Source: Deinococcus taeanensis (lineage in GTDB: Bacteria > Deinococcota > Deinococci > Deinococcales > Deinococcaceae). From it: 64,000 bases of DNA. Under the pieces are notes generated by a model. It was not told where the DNA came from. It saw only the letters and a list, made by a program, of their open reading frames with translations, and did not search any database. The DNA lies in NCBI RefSeq assembly GCF_020229735.1, contig NZ_CP083456.1, positions 378,501 to 442,500 on the forward strand, given 5' to 3'. Both the position numbers and the translations under genes were made by a program. The first letter of the stretch is position 1. Each line of letters opens with the position of its first letter. Shown here piece by piece: positions 1 through 7,210 of this stretch.

Positions 1-57
1 CGGGCCAAGGACCTGAAAGAAGACGTGGCGGACCAGGGCCGCCGCGCGAAAGCCTGA
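1..57 (+). CDS. C-terminal end of an unidentified protein (partial)
   Basis: Frame 1 is open from the window edge and ends in RAKA followed by TGA at 55-57. The 18 visible residues are charged and look helical (lysine, aspartate and arginine rich). Too little remains to name a family. The strong hairpin at 2878-2914 would lie about 45 nt after this stop codon if the block 84-2850 plus one copy of its 9-bp flank were removed, so that hairpin may be this gene's original terminator. This is inference from spacing. Confidence 0.5.
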   Translation, partial: RAKDLKEDVADQGRRAKA

Positions 58-74
58 GTGCCCGGACGCCAGGA

Positions 75-83
75 GTCTGCGCC
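75..83 (+). repeat. Left 9-bp target-site duplication (GTCTGCGCC)
   Basis: GTCTGCGCC lies directly outside the left terminal repeat that starts at 84 and is identical to 2851-2859. Nine bases is within the range known for IS4-type transposition. Confidence 0.7.
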
Positions 84-268
84 CTGACTACCCGTCAAAA
101 CTAGGCATGAGGGCCTGAAGTGCGCGCCAGGACGCAGGTGACGGGTGGAGCAGGAGATCCTGGAGATGATCGAGGCCCAGTCGGAACACGGACACCGCAC
201 GGTGTCCGTGTTTCTTGCGTTTCACGAGCTGCCTGGTGGCCAGGAGCTGGCCCGAGGTCGCACAGAGC
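84..268 (-). pseudogene. IS4-like transposase remnant (C-terminal end only)
   Basis: The minus-strand translation ends in LMPSFDG and contains KHGHRAVSVFRLGLDHLQD, nearly identical to the C-terminus of the transposase at 1768-2846. Several substitutions show that it is a diverged copy rather than a fresh duplicate. Homology stops near 265-270, so about 85 percent of the element is gone. The outer terminal repeat at 84-102 is kept with one mismatch (C for A) and may still serve as a transposition end. Confidence 0.8.
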
Positions 269-555
269 TTCACCTCCGGTCGGAGGACTCATCTGACCTT
301 CAGCGATCATGGAGCGTAACAACGGCCTGCCAATCGATGGCCAGGGTGATCGCTGGAAGGTTCACAAAAGAAGCTCGATCAGTGAGAGTGGTGTGAAATC
401 AAGTGAGATTCGATTTGTGAAGCTAAAATATCAATGAAGTTCTGTTGCCACACTTGCGGCCACGTTGCACGTAATTAACGGATACATTTCTTTTGTTTGG
501 AACCGTTCCGTCCATCTTTAATTTTTACGTGCGAGGATCTCAAGCAGGAGAGCAT
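269..555. other. AT-rich leader between IS remnant and toxin gene
   Basis: No confident gene. A 42-codon open frame (309-437, plus strand) is present but matches nothing I recognise. It could be a leftover gene end. Base composition drops sharply around 395-555 (for example TTTAATTTTTACG near 517), which fits the promoter and leader of the gene starting at 556, although I could not fix a -35/-10 pair with confidence. Confidence 0.35.
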
Positions 556-1182
556 ATGAATAAAAAGACATGGCTTGCCGTTTTGCTCTCCGTCACCCTC
601 GCTGCCTGTGGAACAAATGCAACCCCTGAAGTTCTGAACACCACAGCGTCTCATCAGAGAGTTGTTCCTGGCACCGAATATACAGATGCTGATCTCATCT
701 GGCCTGAAGGCACATCTTCTTCAGACGAGAAAGGATTGATTGTTCCACAGCAAATCAACTGACAGGCCCATTGCTATACTTCTACGTCCTGGCAAACCAA
801 TTCGGGTTGTACGGCAACTCAACGCGACTTGGTTGATTATGTCGGCTATGTCTACCGTGAGGTTAGAAATGGTGGTGGTGCATACAACATCACAATCGGA
901 GCAACATACAAAAATGGCACCGTAGTCGTGACGGTCAATGGAAGCGCAAATGACATCACGAAAGCCCTTGTGCGTCAGACCGCTGCAAATTCGAGATGGG
1001 GCTATCTGGCTGCTGCGGGATATGATCATGCTGAAACGGCGCTCGCCAAGGCCTTTGGTCCCTCTGCAACTGGGGATAAGCGTGATATAGGCATTAGCAA
1101 TCCTGCTGGACCCTGCGATACCTGCAAGGGCACACTTGCCAACACTGCATATGTCACCTTCTACAAAGACTGGATGTGGTGA
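556..1182 (+). pseudogene. Deaminase-toxin-like lipoprotein, interrupted by an in-frame TGA
   Basis: The ATG at 556 follows an AGGAG at about 9 nt. The product begins with a lipoprotein signal (lipobox LAAC, Cys18). The frame stops at TGA 760-762 after 68 residues, yet the same frame stays open without another stop to 1182, giving about 208 residues on read-through. The downstream part has the order expected of a cytidine-deaminase-fold domain: strand-like YNITIGATYKNGTVVVTV, a helix with the zinc and catalytic motif HAE (His158, Glu160), then GPCDTC (Cys187, Cys190). The H-to-C spacing of 29 is close to that in secreted bacterial toxin deaminases of the DddA/SCP1.201 type. The lipobox suggests export. 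A 158-residue gene follows at 45 nt and may be its immunity partner. I infer a nucleic-acid deaminase toxin inactivated by a nonsense mutation. The TGA could instead be a sequencing error. The substrate cannot be told. Confidence 0.6.
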
Positions 1183-1227
1183 ATCGCTTTGTTGGAGAAG
1201 CCAGTCGGAGAAGGTTGAGGAGCTCTC

Positions 1228-1704
1228 TTGGATACTGCGGCAATCTATAACTTTCTTTCTCTTCAAAATTCGGGCAACTTGAGCGCGCTCTTCGAGGGTT
1301 TTCGGGTTGACGAAAATCGAGAGCAAACGACTCAAGAACTCGCCGCAGACTTAGTCGCTGGCAAAGTAGATGTTCACAGTGTTCCAGTCCTGATCGATCT
1401 CATTATGACGCCAAGAGACTCGATTTCTCATAGAGCAGTGCGGTATCTCTTGAGGCAGAGCAATGACAAGATTATTCTCGACAAAGTGCTCTGGAATTTA
1501 GAGGGCTATGCAATTGAAGGTTACACGGAAGACCTGATCAGTTTGTATAAGCGCTCGCAAGAGCCTTTGGTAAAATTAAAAATCCTCTTCTGCTTTTTGC
1601 AATCATTCGACCATCAAGAACATGTCTTTGTCAATGATCATAGAAATGATACAGCTTACGTCGAGGAATACGGTATGACTATAGAAGAGGTCTTAAAGCG
1701 GTAG
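1228..1704 (+). CDS. Possible immunity protein of the deaminase toxin
   Basis: The frame starts at TTG 1228, 5 nt after GAGGAG (1217-1222), and encodes 158 residues. No signal peptide or membrane segment is visible. The sequence is acidic and leucine rich with regularly spaced helices (for example VPVLIDLIMTPRDSISHRAV and RSQEPLVKLKILFCFLQSF), which resembles HEAT-like helical repeats seen in some immunity proteins. It directly follows the deaminase-like reading frame and has the same AT-rich composition, the usual order in toxin-immunity pairs. Its role is inferred from position. The gene is intact although the toxin frame is broken, as with orphan immunity genes. It ends 12 bp before the terminal repeat of the right IS. 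Confidence 0.55.
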   Translation: MDTAAIYNFLSLQNSGNLSALFEGFRVDENREQTTQELAADLVAGKVDVHSVPVLIDLIMTPRDSISHRAVRYLLRQSNDKIILDKVLWNLEGYAIEGYTEDLISLYKRSQEPLVKLKILFCFLQSFDHQEHVFVNDHRNDTAYVEEYGMTIEEVLKR

Positions 1705-1716
1705 TGTCCTCGGCAG

Positions 1717-1735
1717 CTGACTACCAGTCAAAACT
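1717..1735 (+). repeat. Left terminal inverted repeat of the IS
   Basis: CTGACTACCAGTCAAAACT is the exact reverse complement of 2832-2850. Confidence 0.9.
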
Positions 1736-1767
1736 CGTGAAGCAACGGAAAAGTCGGCTCGTGTAGC

Positions 1768-2846
1768 GTGTTTTCTGCGATGAAGACACGACCGAGCCGA
1801 CACCCACACGATACCGTGCAGACCGCCTTGCGGTCTGCTTTTCCCATCGATGCGCGCCGCCTCGAGGTGCTGGCGGCGCTGATCCTCGCGATGATTCAGG
1901 CGCGCAGCGTCGTGCTGTACACGCTGAAGACCCATGTCGACTTGCCCGGCTCGCTGGAGACGCGATACCAGCGCCTGCGGCGCTTTGTCCGCTTCGCGTT
2001 CCCTGACCATTTGTTTGCGCGCTTTGCCTTGTCCTTCCTCCCGGAGGGCGAGCTGCATCTGATTCTGGACTGCACCAACTGGAAATTGGGCAAGCAGGAT
2101 ATCAATATTCTTCTCCTGTCAGCGGTCTGGGACGGGTTCAGCCTGCCGCTGATGTGGACCCTGCTCCCCCACGGGGGGAGCAGTTCGCAACAGGTGCGTG
2201 AATCGCTCCTGACCCGATTCCTTCAATGCTGCCCCGAGCGACGCATCGGGCGCCTGCTGGCAGGGGCGGCGAGTTCATCGGCAAAACGTGGTTCGCGTTT
2301 CTGGACGCGCACGGCATCGCGCCTTGTCTTCGTCTTCCAGCCACAGCCACCATCGGAGCTGGCAACCTGCCGGTCTGGGCCTGCTTCAAAAAGCTCCAGA
2401 TTGGCGAGCTTCGCCGCTGGCACCGCCTCATGGTTATCTCCGGCGTGTCCTTGCGCCGGTGTGCCACCAAGAATGCGGCGGGCGAGATCCTGTACCTCGC
2501 CTATCGTGGCTACGCTTCGGTGAATCTTCGCCGGTATGCGCAGCGCTGGCAGGCGGAGAACCTGCACTCCGCCCTCAAAACCAGAGGCTTCAATCTGGAG
2601 GACACCGGCCTGACGCAGGCGGAACGTGTCTCAACTCTGCTTGCCTGTGTGTCCGCCGCCTTCATCTGGGCCTGCGTCACCGGTCAGGTCCTGGCCGCCA
2701 AGCAGCCCGTGAAACGCAAGCCACACGGACACCGTGCGGTGTCCGTGTTCCGATTGGGCCTCGATCATCTCCAAGATCTCTTACTCCACCCGTCGCCTTC
2801 GTCCTGGCGGGCATTACGCACCCTCATGCCCAGTTTTGACTGGTAG
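1768..2846 (+). pseudogene. IS4-like DDE transposase, frameshifted
   Basis: The N-terminal part reads from 1768 in frame 1 and has the first catalytic Asp in [11 protein letters not shown]. The C-terminal part reads in frame 3 to 2846 and carries the IS4 YREK signature in YAQRWQAENLHSALK (Y, R two residues on, E three on, K six on). The two frames must join near 2255-2275, where the expected second catalytic block (typically LADREF in this group) reads CTGGCAGGGGCGGCGAGTTC, a net shift. In neither frame does the expected Asp appear, so this copy is probably inactive unless the region is a sequencing error in a G run. The C-terminus is almost identical to the remnant at 84-268. Confidence 0.8.
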
Positions 2847-2850
2847 TCAG
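2832..2850 (-). repeat. Right terminal inverted repeat of the IS
   Basis: This is the exact inverted copy of 1717-1735. It overlaps the last codons and the stop region of the transposase. Confidence 0.9.
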
Positions 2851-2859
2851 GTCTGCGCC
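2851..2859 (+). repeat. Right 9-bp target-site duplication (GTCTGCGCC)
   Basis: Identical and in the same orientation as 75-83, directly outside the right terminal repeat. Confidence 0.7.
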
Positions 2860-2877
2860 ACCAACGAACCACCGTGA

Positions 2878-2914
2878 GCCGGTGCCCAGCGAAGACTGTT
2901 CGCTGGGCACCGGC
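2878..2914. terminator. Strong 16-bp stem hairpin
   Basis: GCCGGTGCCCAGCGAA (2878-2893) pairs perfectly with TTCGCTGGGCACCGGC (2899-2914) across a 5-nt loop, GACTG. No U-run follows, as is common in Deinococcus-like genomes. It may have been the terminator of the gene ending at 57 before the transposon arrived. Confidence 0.6.
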
Positions 2915-3205
2915 TGCTGTCTGGTGCGGGACCGCTGCTCGGTCGGGCGGGGACTGCAGGACGCTGAAGAGCACTGACGACGCGGAGAGACAGTTCCAGG
3001 GGACTCAGGTCGTGTTTCCCGGTCCGGGGGAGAAGTGCGAGCCGGCTGGCAACGGCCTGTCCCCGATCTCCCGCAGTGCCGGGGGCAGGAAGTCGCGTGT
3101 CGCCCGGTTGCTGGCGTGCGCTTCACCCGGCCCTGAACGGCGTGGCCGGAGAGAGGGCGCACCGGGCGGCGCGCCCCGCCCGGCCGGCCGGGTCAGCAGC
3201 TCAGG
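2915..3205. other. Intergenic, no gene seen
   Basis: GC-rich sequence between the hairpin and a small minus-strand frame. I found no motif-bearing open frame on either strand. Confidence 0.4.
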
Positions 3206-3328
3206 TCAGCAGTCCAGGCAGACGAGCGGGGCCGGTGACGGCGCCGGCGAACCCGCGGTCACCGCGGTCAGGCTGCCGATCATGGCAAGCAGAACCAGCA
3301 GCAGGCGGGCGCGCAGGGAACGGAACAT
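3206..3328 (-). CDS. Small hypothetical protein with N-terminal hydrophobic segment (40 aa)
   Basis: ATG at 3328 on the minus strand gives 40 residues: a basic start (MFRSLRAR), a hydrophobic stretch LLLVLLAMIGSLTAVTAG and a short tail ending CLDC. This has the form of an exported or membrane-anchored micro-protein. It lies 63 bp beyond the stop of the kinase gene at 3392 on the same strand. No convincing Shine-Dalgarno precedes the ATG, so the gene call is tentative. Confidence 0.35.
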   Translation of the reverse strand: MFRSLRARLLLVLLAMIGSLTAVTAGSPAPSPAPLVCLDC

Positions 3329-3391
3329 AGGTCACAGTAACAGACGAGCCCAGCAGGGCGATCCTGCCGCCGGGACGCCGCAGCCTGAAGG

Positions 3392-5023
3392 TCACACTGG
3401 CCCCCGGGCCCCCAGCCGGTCCGGCAGGGCAATCAGCAGGCGCGCGCCCGTCTGACCGTCGCTGCTGGCCGACACCTGCCCGCCGTGCCGGGCCACGATG
3501 CGGCGCACGTTGGACAGTCCGATCCGCTCCTCGGCTCCCGCCACGGCGGGCGGAACCTGAAACACGTCGAAGATGCGCGTGGCCTGGGCGTGCGTCAGGC
3601 CGCGCCCGTTGTGCTCGACCCAGGCCACCACCTCCTCGCCCCGCACTTCCCCGCCCACCCCAATGCGCGCGTCCGCCTGATCCTGGGTGGCGTCCAGGGC
3701 GACCGCGAACAGTTCCGTGAACACCAGCCGCAGCAGCAGCGGGTCGCCCAGGACGCGCGGCAGGGGGCCAACGGACCAGGCGACCTTGCGGCCCCGGACG
3801 AGGGGCTCGAGGTCGCTGCGCACCTGCACCGCGAGCTGGAACAGGTCGAGCGGCTCTTCCCTGAGTTCCCGCCGCTCCAGCGCTGCGAGGTGCCGGAGCT
3901 CGTCCATGCGGTCTCCCACCCGGCGGGTCTCCTCGCGCACCTGCTTGAACAGCCGCCGGGTCCGGTCATCCACCTGGCTTTTGAGGCGCCCTTCGAGCAG
4001 GCCCACGAAGGCGTTGACCCGGCGCAGCGGTTCGGTCAGGTCCCGGGAAATGCCGATGGCGTACGCGCGCAGCTCAGCGTTGAGGTCCTGCAGGTCGCGG
4101 GTGCGTTCCAGGACCCGCCGCTCCAGCGTCCGGGTCGCTTCGTTCGCCTTGGCCTCCAGCGCCTTGCGCTCGGTGATGTCGGCAAAGTACACCGAGAGGC
4201 CCTGCGCGGTGGGGTTGATGGTGATGGTGATCCAGAAGCCCGTGATCGGGGACTGGGCCTCGAGCCGCACCACCTGCCGCTCCCGCGCGGCGCGCAGGTG
4301 CGCGTGGTAGGGTTCGCTGCCGACCGCCTGAGGAAACTCCGTCCAGTACACCTTGCCCAGCAGGTCCTCGCGTCTGCGCCCCCAGAACGCCTCGGCGCGG
4401 CGGTTGACGTACGTCAAGCGCCACGCCTCGTCAACGGCGTAGAACGCGTCACTGATGCTTTCAAGGATGTCTACCTGTGCCTGCTGCTGCGAGACCACCC
4501 GCGCGTGCTGCACGGACCGGTCCAGCGCGGCGGCGCACTGCAGGGCCAGAGTCACCAGGAACTGCTGCTCGGCGGGCGTGAAGACGTGCGGCTCCTGAAA
4601 ATCCAGGACGAGCACCCCGAGCGCCTGGCCGTCAAGCAGAATCGGCAGCACGGCGCTCGCGACCGGGCCGACCGCGCCGGTTTCCTCCTCAAGCTGCGGG
4701 TAGAGCCGTTTGAGGTCGTCTGAATTCCCGAAGAAAAGCGGTTCCTGCCGGCGGATGGCGTCGGTGGCCGGCAGTGAGCGGTCCAGGGGGCCGTCCTGCC
4801 AGATGGTCACGGCGTCCTCGGCGTACCCCTGGCGGGTGATCAGCTTCAGCTGGTCGCGCCGCGCGTTGATCAGCAGCACGGCGCCCGCGACCGCGCCGAG
4901 GGACGAAATGGCGGGGCGCAGGATGATATCCGTGACGACTTCTTTCGGCTGGACGGGCCCCAGGGCCCGGCCCACGGCAAGCAGTTCATCACTGAACATG
5001 GTGCGCGCCTGAGGGTGAGCCAT
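3392..5023 (-). CDS. GAF-PAS histidine-kinase-like protein lacking the phospho-acceptor His
   Basis: Starting at ATG 5023 the product has 543 residues (a TTG seven codons upstream is less likely). The order is a GAF domain (about residues 10-175), a PAS domain (about 185-300, ending YFADITERKALEAKA), a coiled-coil, a degenerate dimerisation helix (about 320-390) and a HATPase-like domain (about 400-535). In related kinases the H-box reads roughly SVSHDLRAPLR. Here it is GISRDLTEPLRRV, so the acceptor His is Arg. The N-box (FTELFAVALDATQD) also lacks the usual Asn pattern, whereas a G-box-like RIGLSNVRRIVARHGGQV remains. It is probably not an autokinase and may be a sensory pseudokinase or partner of another kinase. 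No transmembrane segment is present, so it should be cytoplasmic. No response regulator is adjacent. Confidence 0.82.
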   Translation of the reverse strand: MAHPQARTMFSDELLAVGRALGPVQPKEVVTDIILRPAISSLGAVAGAVLLINARRDQLKLITRQGYAEDAVTIWQDGPLDRSLPATDAIRRQEPLFFGNSDDLKRLYPQLEEETGAVGPVASAVLPILLDGQALGVLVLDFQEPHVFTPAEQQFLVTLALQCAAALDRSVQHARVVSQQQAQVDILESISDAFYAVDEAWRLTYVNRRAEAFWGRRREDLLGKVYWTEFPQAVGSEPYHAHLRAARERQVVRLEAQSPITGFWITITINPTAQGLSVYFADITERKALEAKANEATRTLERRVLERTRDLQDLNAELRAYAIGISRDLTEPLRRVNAFVGLLEGRLKSQVDDRTRRLFKQVREETRRVGDRMDELRHLAALERRELREEPLDLFQLAVQVRSDLEPLVRGRKVAWSVGPLPRVLGDPLLLRLVFTELFAVALDATQDQADARIGVGGEVRGEEVVAWVEHNGRGLTHAQATRIFDVFQVPPAVAGAEERIGLSNVRRIVARHGGQVSASSDGQTGARLLIALPDRLGARGPV

Positions 5024-5129
5024 TGTGCCAGCGTAGCCGCCCAAGAGGCAGGCTGGACTGCTGAAACATCACGGCAGGTTCATCAAACCCCAGTGGCCGG
5101 GGCTGGGTCGCCGCTCCGGGGGGACGCGG

Positions 5130-5810
5130 TCAGCGTCCGCGCGAAGCGGCGGAGGCAGCGCCGAGCGGCGACGAGTCGAGGTGATCCAGCCAGTCTTTGG
5201 GGCTGTCGTACACGGCGGCCGCTCCTTCGAAACGGTGGTCGCCGCCGCAGCGCAGGGCCACGCTGTCCACCCCGGCTTTCTGCGCACTCTGCACGTCAAA
5301 CGGTGTGTCGCCGACCATCAGCACCTCGTGCGGGTGAAGACCGAGTTTCGTCACAGCCGCCTGCACGATGTCCGGTTCAGGTTTGGAGGCCTCCACATCC
5401 GAGGCGGTCGTGTACGCCGTCAGCAGGTCGTCGGCGCCCGCGATCTTCAGGAGTCCCTGCACCAGCGCTTCGTCCGCGGAAGTGCCGACGATGAGTTTCA
5501 ACCCGCGGGCCTGCAGCGCCTCGAGCAGAGGCCGCACGCCAGGCTGGGCCTGAAGGTGCGGGAGTTCCTCGTCCTGAAAGTGCTGTTTCCAGCCGTCGCT
5601 CAGCGCCTCGTAGCGCGCGTCGCCCTTCCTGATACCGGTCAGGCGGGGAATCAGCTGGTCTCCGCCCATGCCCATCAGGGGCCGCACCTGCCCGAACTCC
5701 AGGTCAAAGCCCTGGTCGGCGAAGGCGCGCACCCACGCGCGGGTGTGGGCGTCGTTGCTGTCGACCAGAGTGCCGTCAATGTCGAGAATCACGCCGCGGT
5801 AGGGGGACAT
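5130..5810 (-). CDS. HAD-family hydrolase (phosphatase)
   Basis: Starting at ATG 5810 the protein has 226 residues and begins MSPYRGVILDIDGTLVDS, the HAD motif I with nucleophile Asp and acid/base Asp (DIDGT). Motif II is IVGTSA, motif III includes SKPEPD, and motif IV is MVGDTPFDVQSA. An alpha-helical C1 cap lies between motifs I and II, as in phosphoglycolate phosphatase or beta-phosphoglucomutase relatives. It probably dephosphorylates a small phosphorylated metabolite, with the exact substrate unknown. It is transcribed alone, 106 bp before the start of the kinase-like gene on the same strand. Confidence 0.88.
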   Translation of the reverse strand: MSPYRGVILDIDGTLVDSNDAHTRAWVRAFADQGFDLEFGQVRPLMGMGGDQLIPRLTGIRKGDARYEALSDGWKQHFQDEELPHLQAQPGVRPLLEALQARGLKLIVGTSADEALVQGLLKIAGADDLLTAYTTASDVEASKPEPDIVQAAVTKLGLHPHEVLMVGDTPFDVQSAQKAGVDSVALRCGGDHRFEGAAAVYDSPKDWLDHLDSSPLGAASAASRGR

Positions 5811-5919
5811 CCGTGCAGGGTAGGCGCCGCCTGGAGCGCGCCTGTAAGAAGTGCGTGGACGGAGCTTCATCTCCTGCAGACCCTGCGGGGCGCCGGCTGA
5901 ACCTGCTCGTCGGGCCGGC

Positions 5920-6990
5920 TCAGGCGAACGGCGGCTGAACACCGGCCGCGTGGTTCTGCGCGAGCCGCGCCCGGACGAGGGGCGCCACCTCCTGGCCGAG
6001 CAGATCAATGGCGCGCAGCATGCGGCCGTGCGGCATCAGGACGTTCGTCATCTGGAAGGTCAGCCGGTCCACGCCGCCCAGAACCGCGTTCAGGTGCAGG
6101 ACCTTGTCCGCCACGTCCTGCACGCCGCCGATCAGGTACGCGCCGGCCGGCCCGCATTCCGCGTCGAAGCGGGCGCGCGATGGGGGCGCCCAGCCGCGTT
6201 CCCGGCCGATGGTGTCGAGCATGCGGGCGTACCCCGGATAGAAGGCGTCGCGCGCAGCCTGCGCCGTGGGCGCCACGAAGCCGAAGGCATGCACGCCCAC
6301 GCGCAGGGTCTGTGCCGGGTGGCCGGCGGCGGCGCCGGCCTGGCGGTACAGGTCGACCAGCGGCCGGAAGCGCCGGAAGTCCCCGCCGATGATGGCGACC
6401 ATCAGCGGCAGTCCGAGGGTGCCGGCCCGCGCGAAGGAGGCGGGTGTGCCGCCCACGCCGATCCAGATGGGCAGCTGCGCCTGCTGCGGGCGGGGGTACA
6501 CGCCCTGGCCGGTGAGCGGCGCGCGGAAGGTGCCCTGCCAGTGCACGTGCGTGTCGGCCCGCAGTTTCAGCAGCAGGTCGAGTTTCTCGGCGAACAGGAC
6601 GTCGTAGTGGTGAAGGTCGAGGCCGAACAGGGGGTAGGCTTCCGCGAAGGAGCCGCGGCCGACAATCATTTCCGCGCGGCCCCGCGAGAGAAGGTCGAGG
6701 GTGGCGTACTGCTGAAAGACGCGGACGGGATCGTCGGCCGACAGGACCGTGACGGCGCTGTTCAGGCGGATGCGGGTGGTGCGTGCGGCGGCGGCCGCCA
6801 GGATGACGGCCGGGGCGGCGTCGAGATATTCGCGCCGGTGGTGCTCACCGATGCCGAACGTGTCGAGACCGGCGGCGTCGGCGCGTTCGATTTCCTCGAT
6901 GAGGTGGTTGAGGCGGTCGGCGCCGGAGAGGGTCTGGCCGGTGGTGGGGTCGGTGACGGTGGCGGCGAAGCTGTCGATGCCGATGTCCAT
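5920..6990 (-). CDS. LLM-class (luciferase-like) flavin oxidoreductase
   Basis: The product has 356 residues, starting at ATG 6990 with AGGAGA upstream. It shows the bacterial luciferase-family TIM-barrel pattern: FGIGEHHRREY near the N-terminus, LNSAVTVLSADDPVRV and YATLDLLSRGRAEMIVGRG. It is expected to use FMNH2 or F420-like reduced flavin to oxidise a small organic substrate. The substrate is not evident. The leader contains a perfect 10-bp inverted repeat (7047-7068), suggesting a dedicated repressor. A divergent flavoprotein monooxygenase begins at 7211 and may share the stimulus. Confidence 0.88.
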   Translation of the reverse strand: MDIGIDSFAATVTDPTTGQTLSGADRLNHLIEEIERADAAGLDTFGIGEHHRREYLDAAPAVILAAAAARTTRIRLNSAVTVLSADDPVRVFQQYATLDLLSRGRAEMIVGRGSFAEAYPLFGLDLHHYDVLFAEKLDLLLKLRADTHVHWQGTFRAPLTGQGVYPRPQQAQLPIWIGVGGTPASFARAGTLGLPLMVAIIGGDFRRFRPLVDLYRQAGAAAGHPAQTLRVGVHAFGFVAPTAQAARDAFYPGYARMLDTIGRERGWAPPSRARFDAECGPAGAYLIGGVQDVADKVLHLNAVLGGVDRLTFQMTNVLMPHGRMLRAIDLLGQEVAPLVRARLAQNHAAGVQPPFA

Positions 6991-7046
6991 GGGATCTCCT
7001 GCGGGTGTACTGGCGGCAGGATTCTCCTGCCTGACCTTGACTGGAT

Positions 7047-7068
7047 TTCACTTTAGCACTAAAGTGAA
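7047..7068. promoter_or_regulatory. Palindromic operator upstream of the LLM oxidoreductase
   Basis: TTCACTTTAG (7047-7056) and CTAAAGTGAA (7059-7068) are perfect inverted half-sites separated by CA. The site is AT-rich within GC-rich DNA and lies about 57-78 bp upstream of the ATG at 6990, where a promoter is expected. The form suits a MarR, HxlR or ArsR-type dimer. No such regulator gene is adjacent. Confidence 0.65.
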
Positions 7069-7210
7069 CAGGGGAGGCAACCGCCCCCTCCGCGCCCGCC
7101 CGGCCTCACCCTGCCCGCTTTGCACACCAGGCGCAGCGCTCACCCGGACTGTTCACCCGCGCCGGGAACCGCGTGAAAGTGGCCCTCACCGCCCGCCCCC
7201 TGAGGCCGAC

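Larger units (their letters stand above)
84..2850. mobile_element. Probable composite transposon bounded by two IS4-like copies
   Basis: Both outer ends carry the same 19-bp terminal repeat: CTGACTACCCGTCAAAACT at 84-102 and the reverse complement of CTGACTACCAGTCAAAACT at 2832-2850. The block is flanked by a perfect 9-bp direct repeat, GTCTGCGCC, at 75-83 and 2851-2859. The left IS is a truncated, diverged remnant on the minus strand. The right IS (1717-2850) keeps both ends. The cargo is a deaminase-like lipoprotein and a possible immunity gene, and it is clearly more AT-rich than the rest of the window. The direct repeat outside the outermost ends indicates that the whole unit inserted in one event. 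Confidence 0.72.
1717..2850 (+). mobile_element. IS4-family-like insertion sequence, both ends present
   Basis: The 1134-bp element has perfect 19-bp terminal inverted repeats CTGACTACCAGTCAAAACT at 1717-1735 and, inverted, at 2832-2850. It carries one transposase reading frame split by a frameshift. There is no obvious direct repeat immediately flanking this single copy: the left flank ends CCTCGGCAG and the right flank is GTCTGCGCC. Its right flank instead matches the left flank of the remnant at 84, consistent with movement as part of the larger unit. Confidence 0.85.

Noticed and set aside
3485..4723. A 412-codon plus-strand frame
   Set aside because: Antisense to the GAF-PAS kinase-like gene, with no domain pattern.
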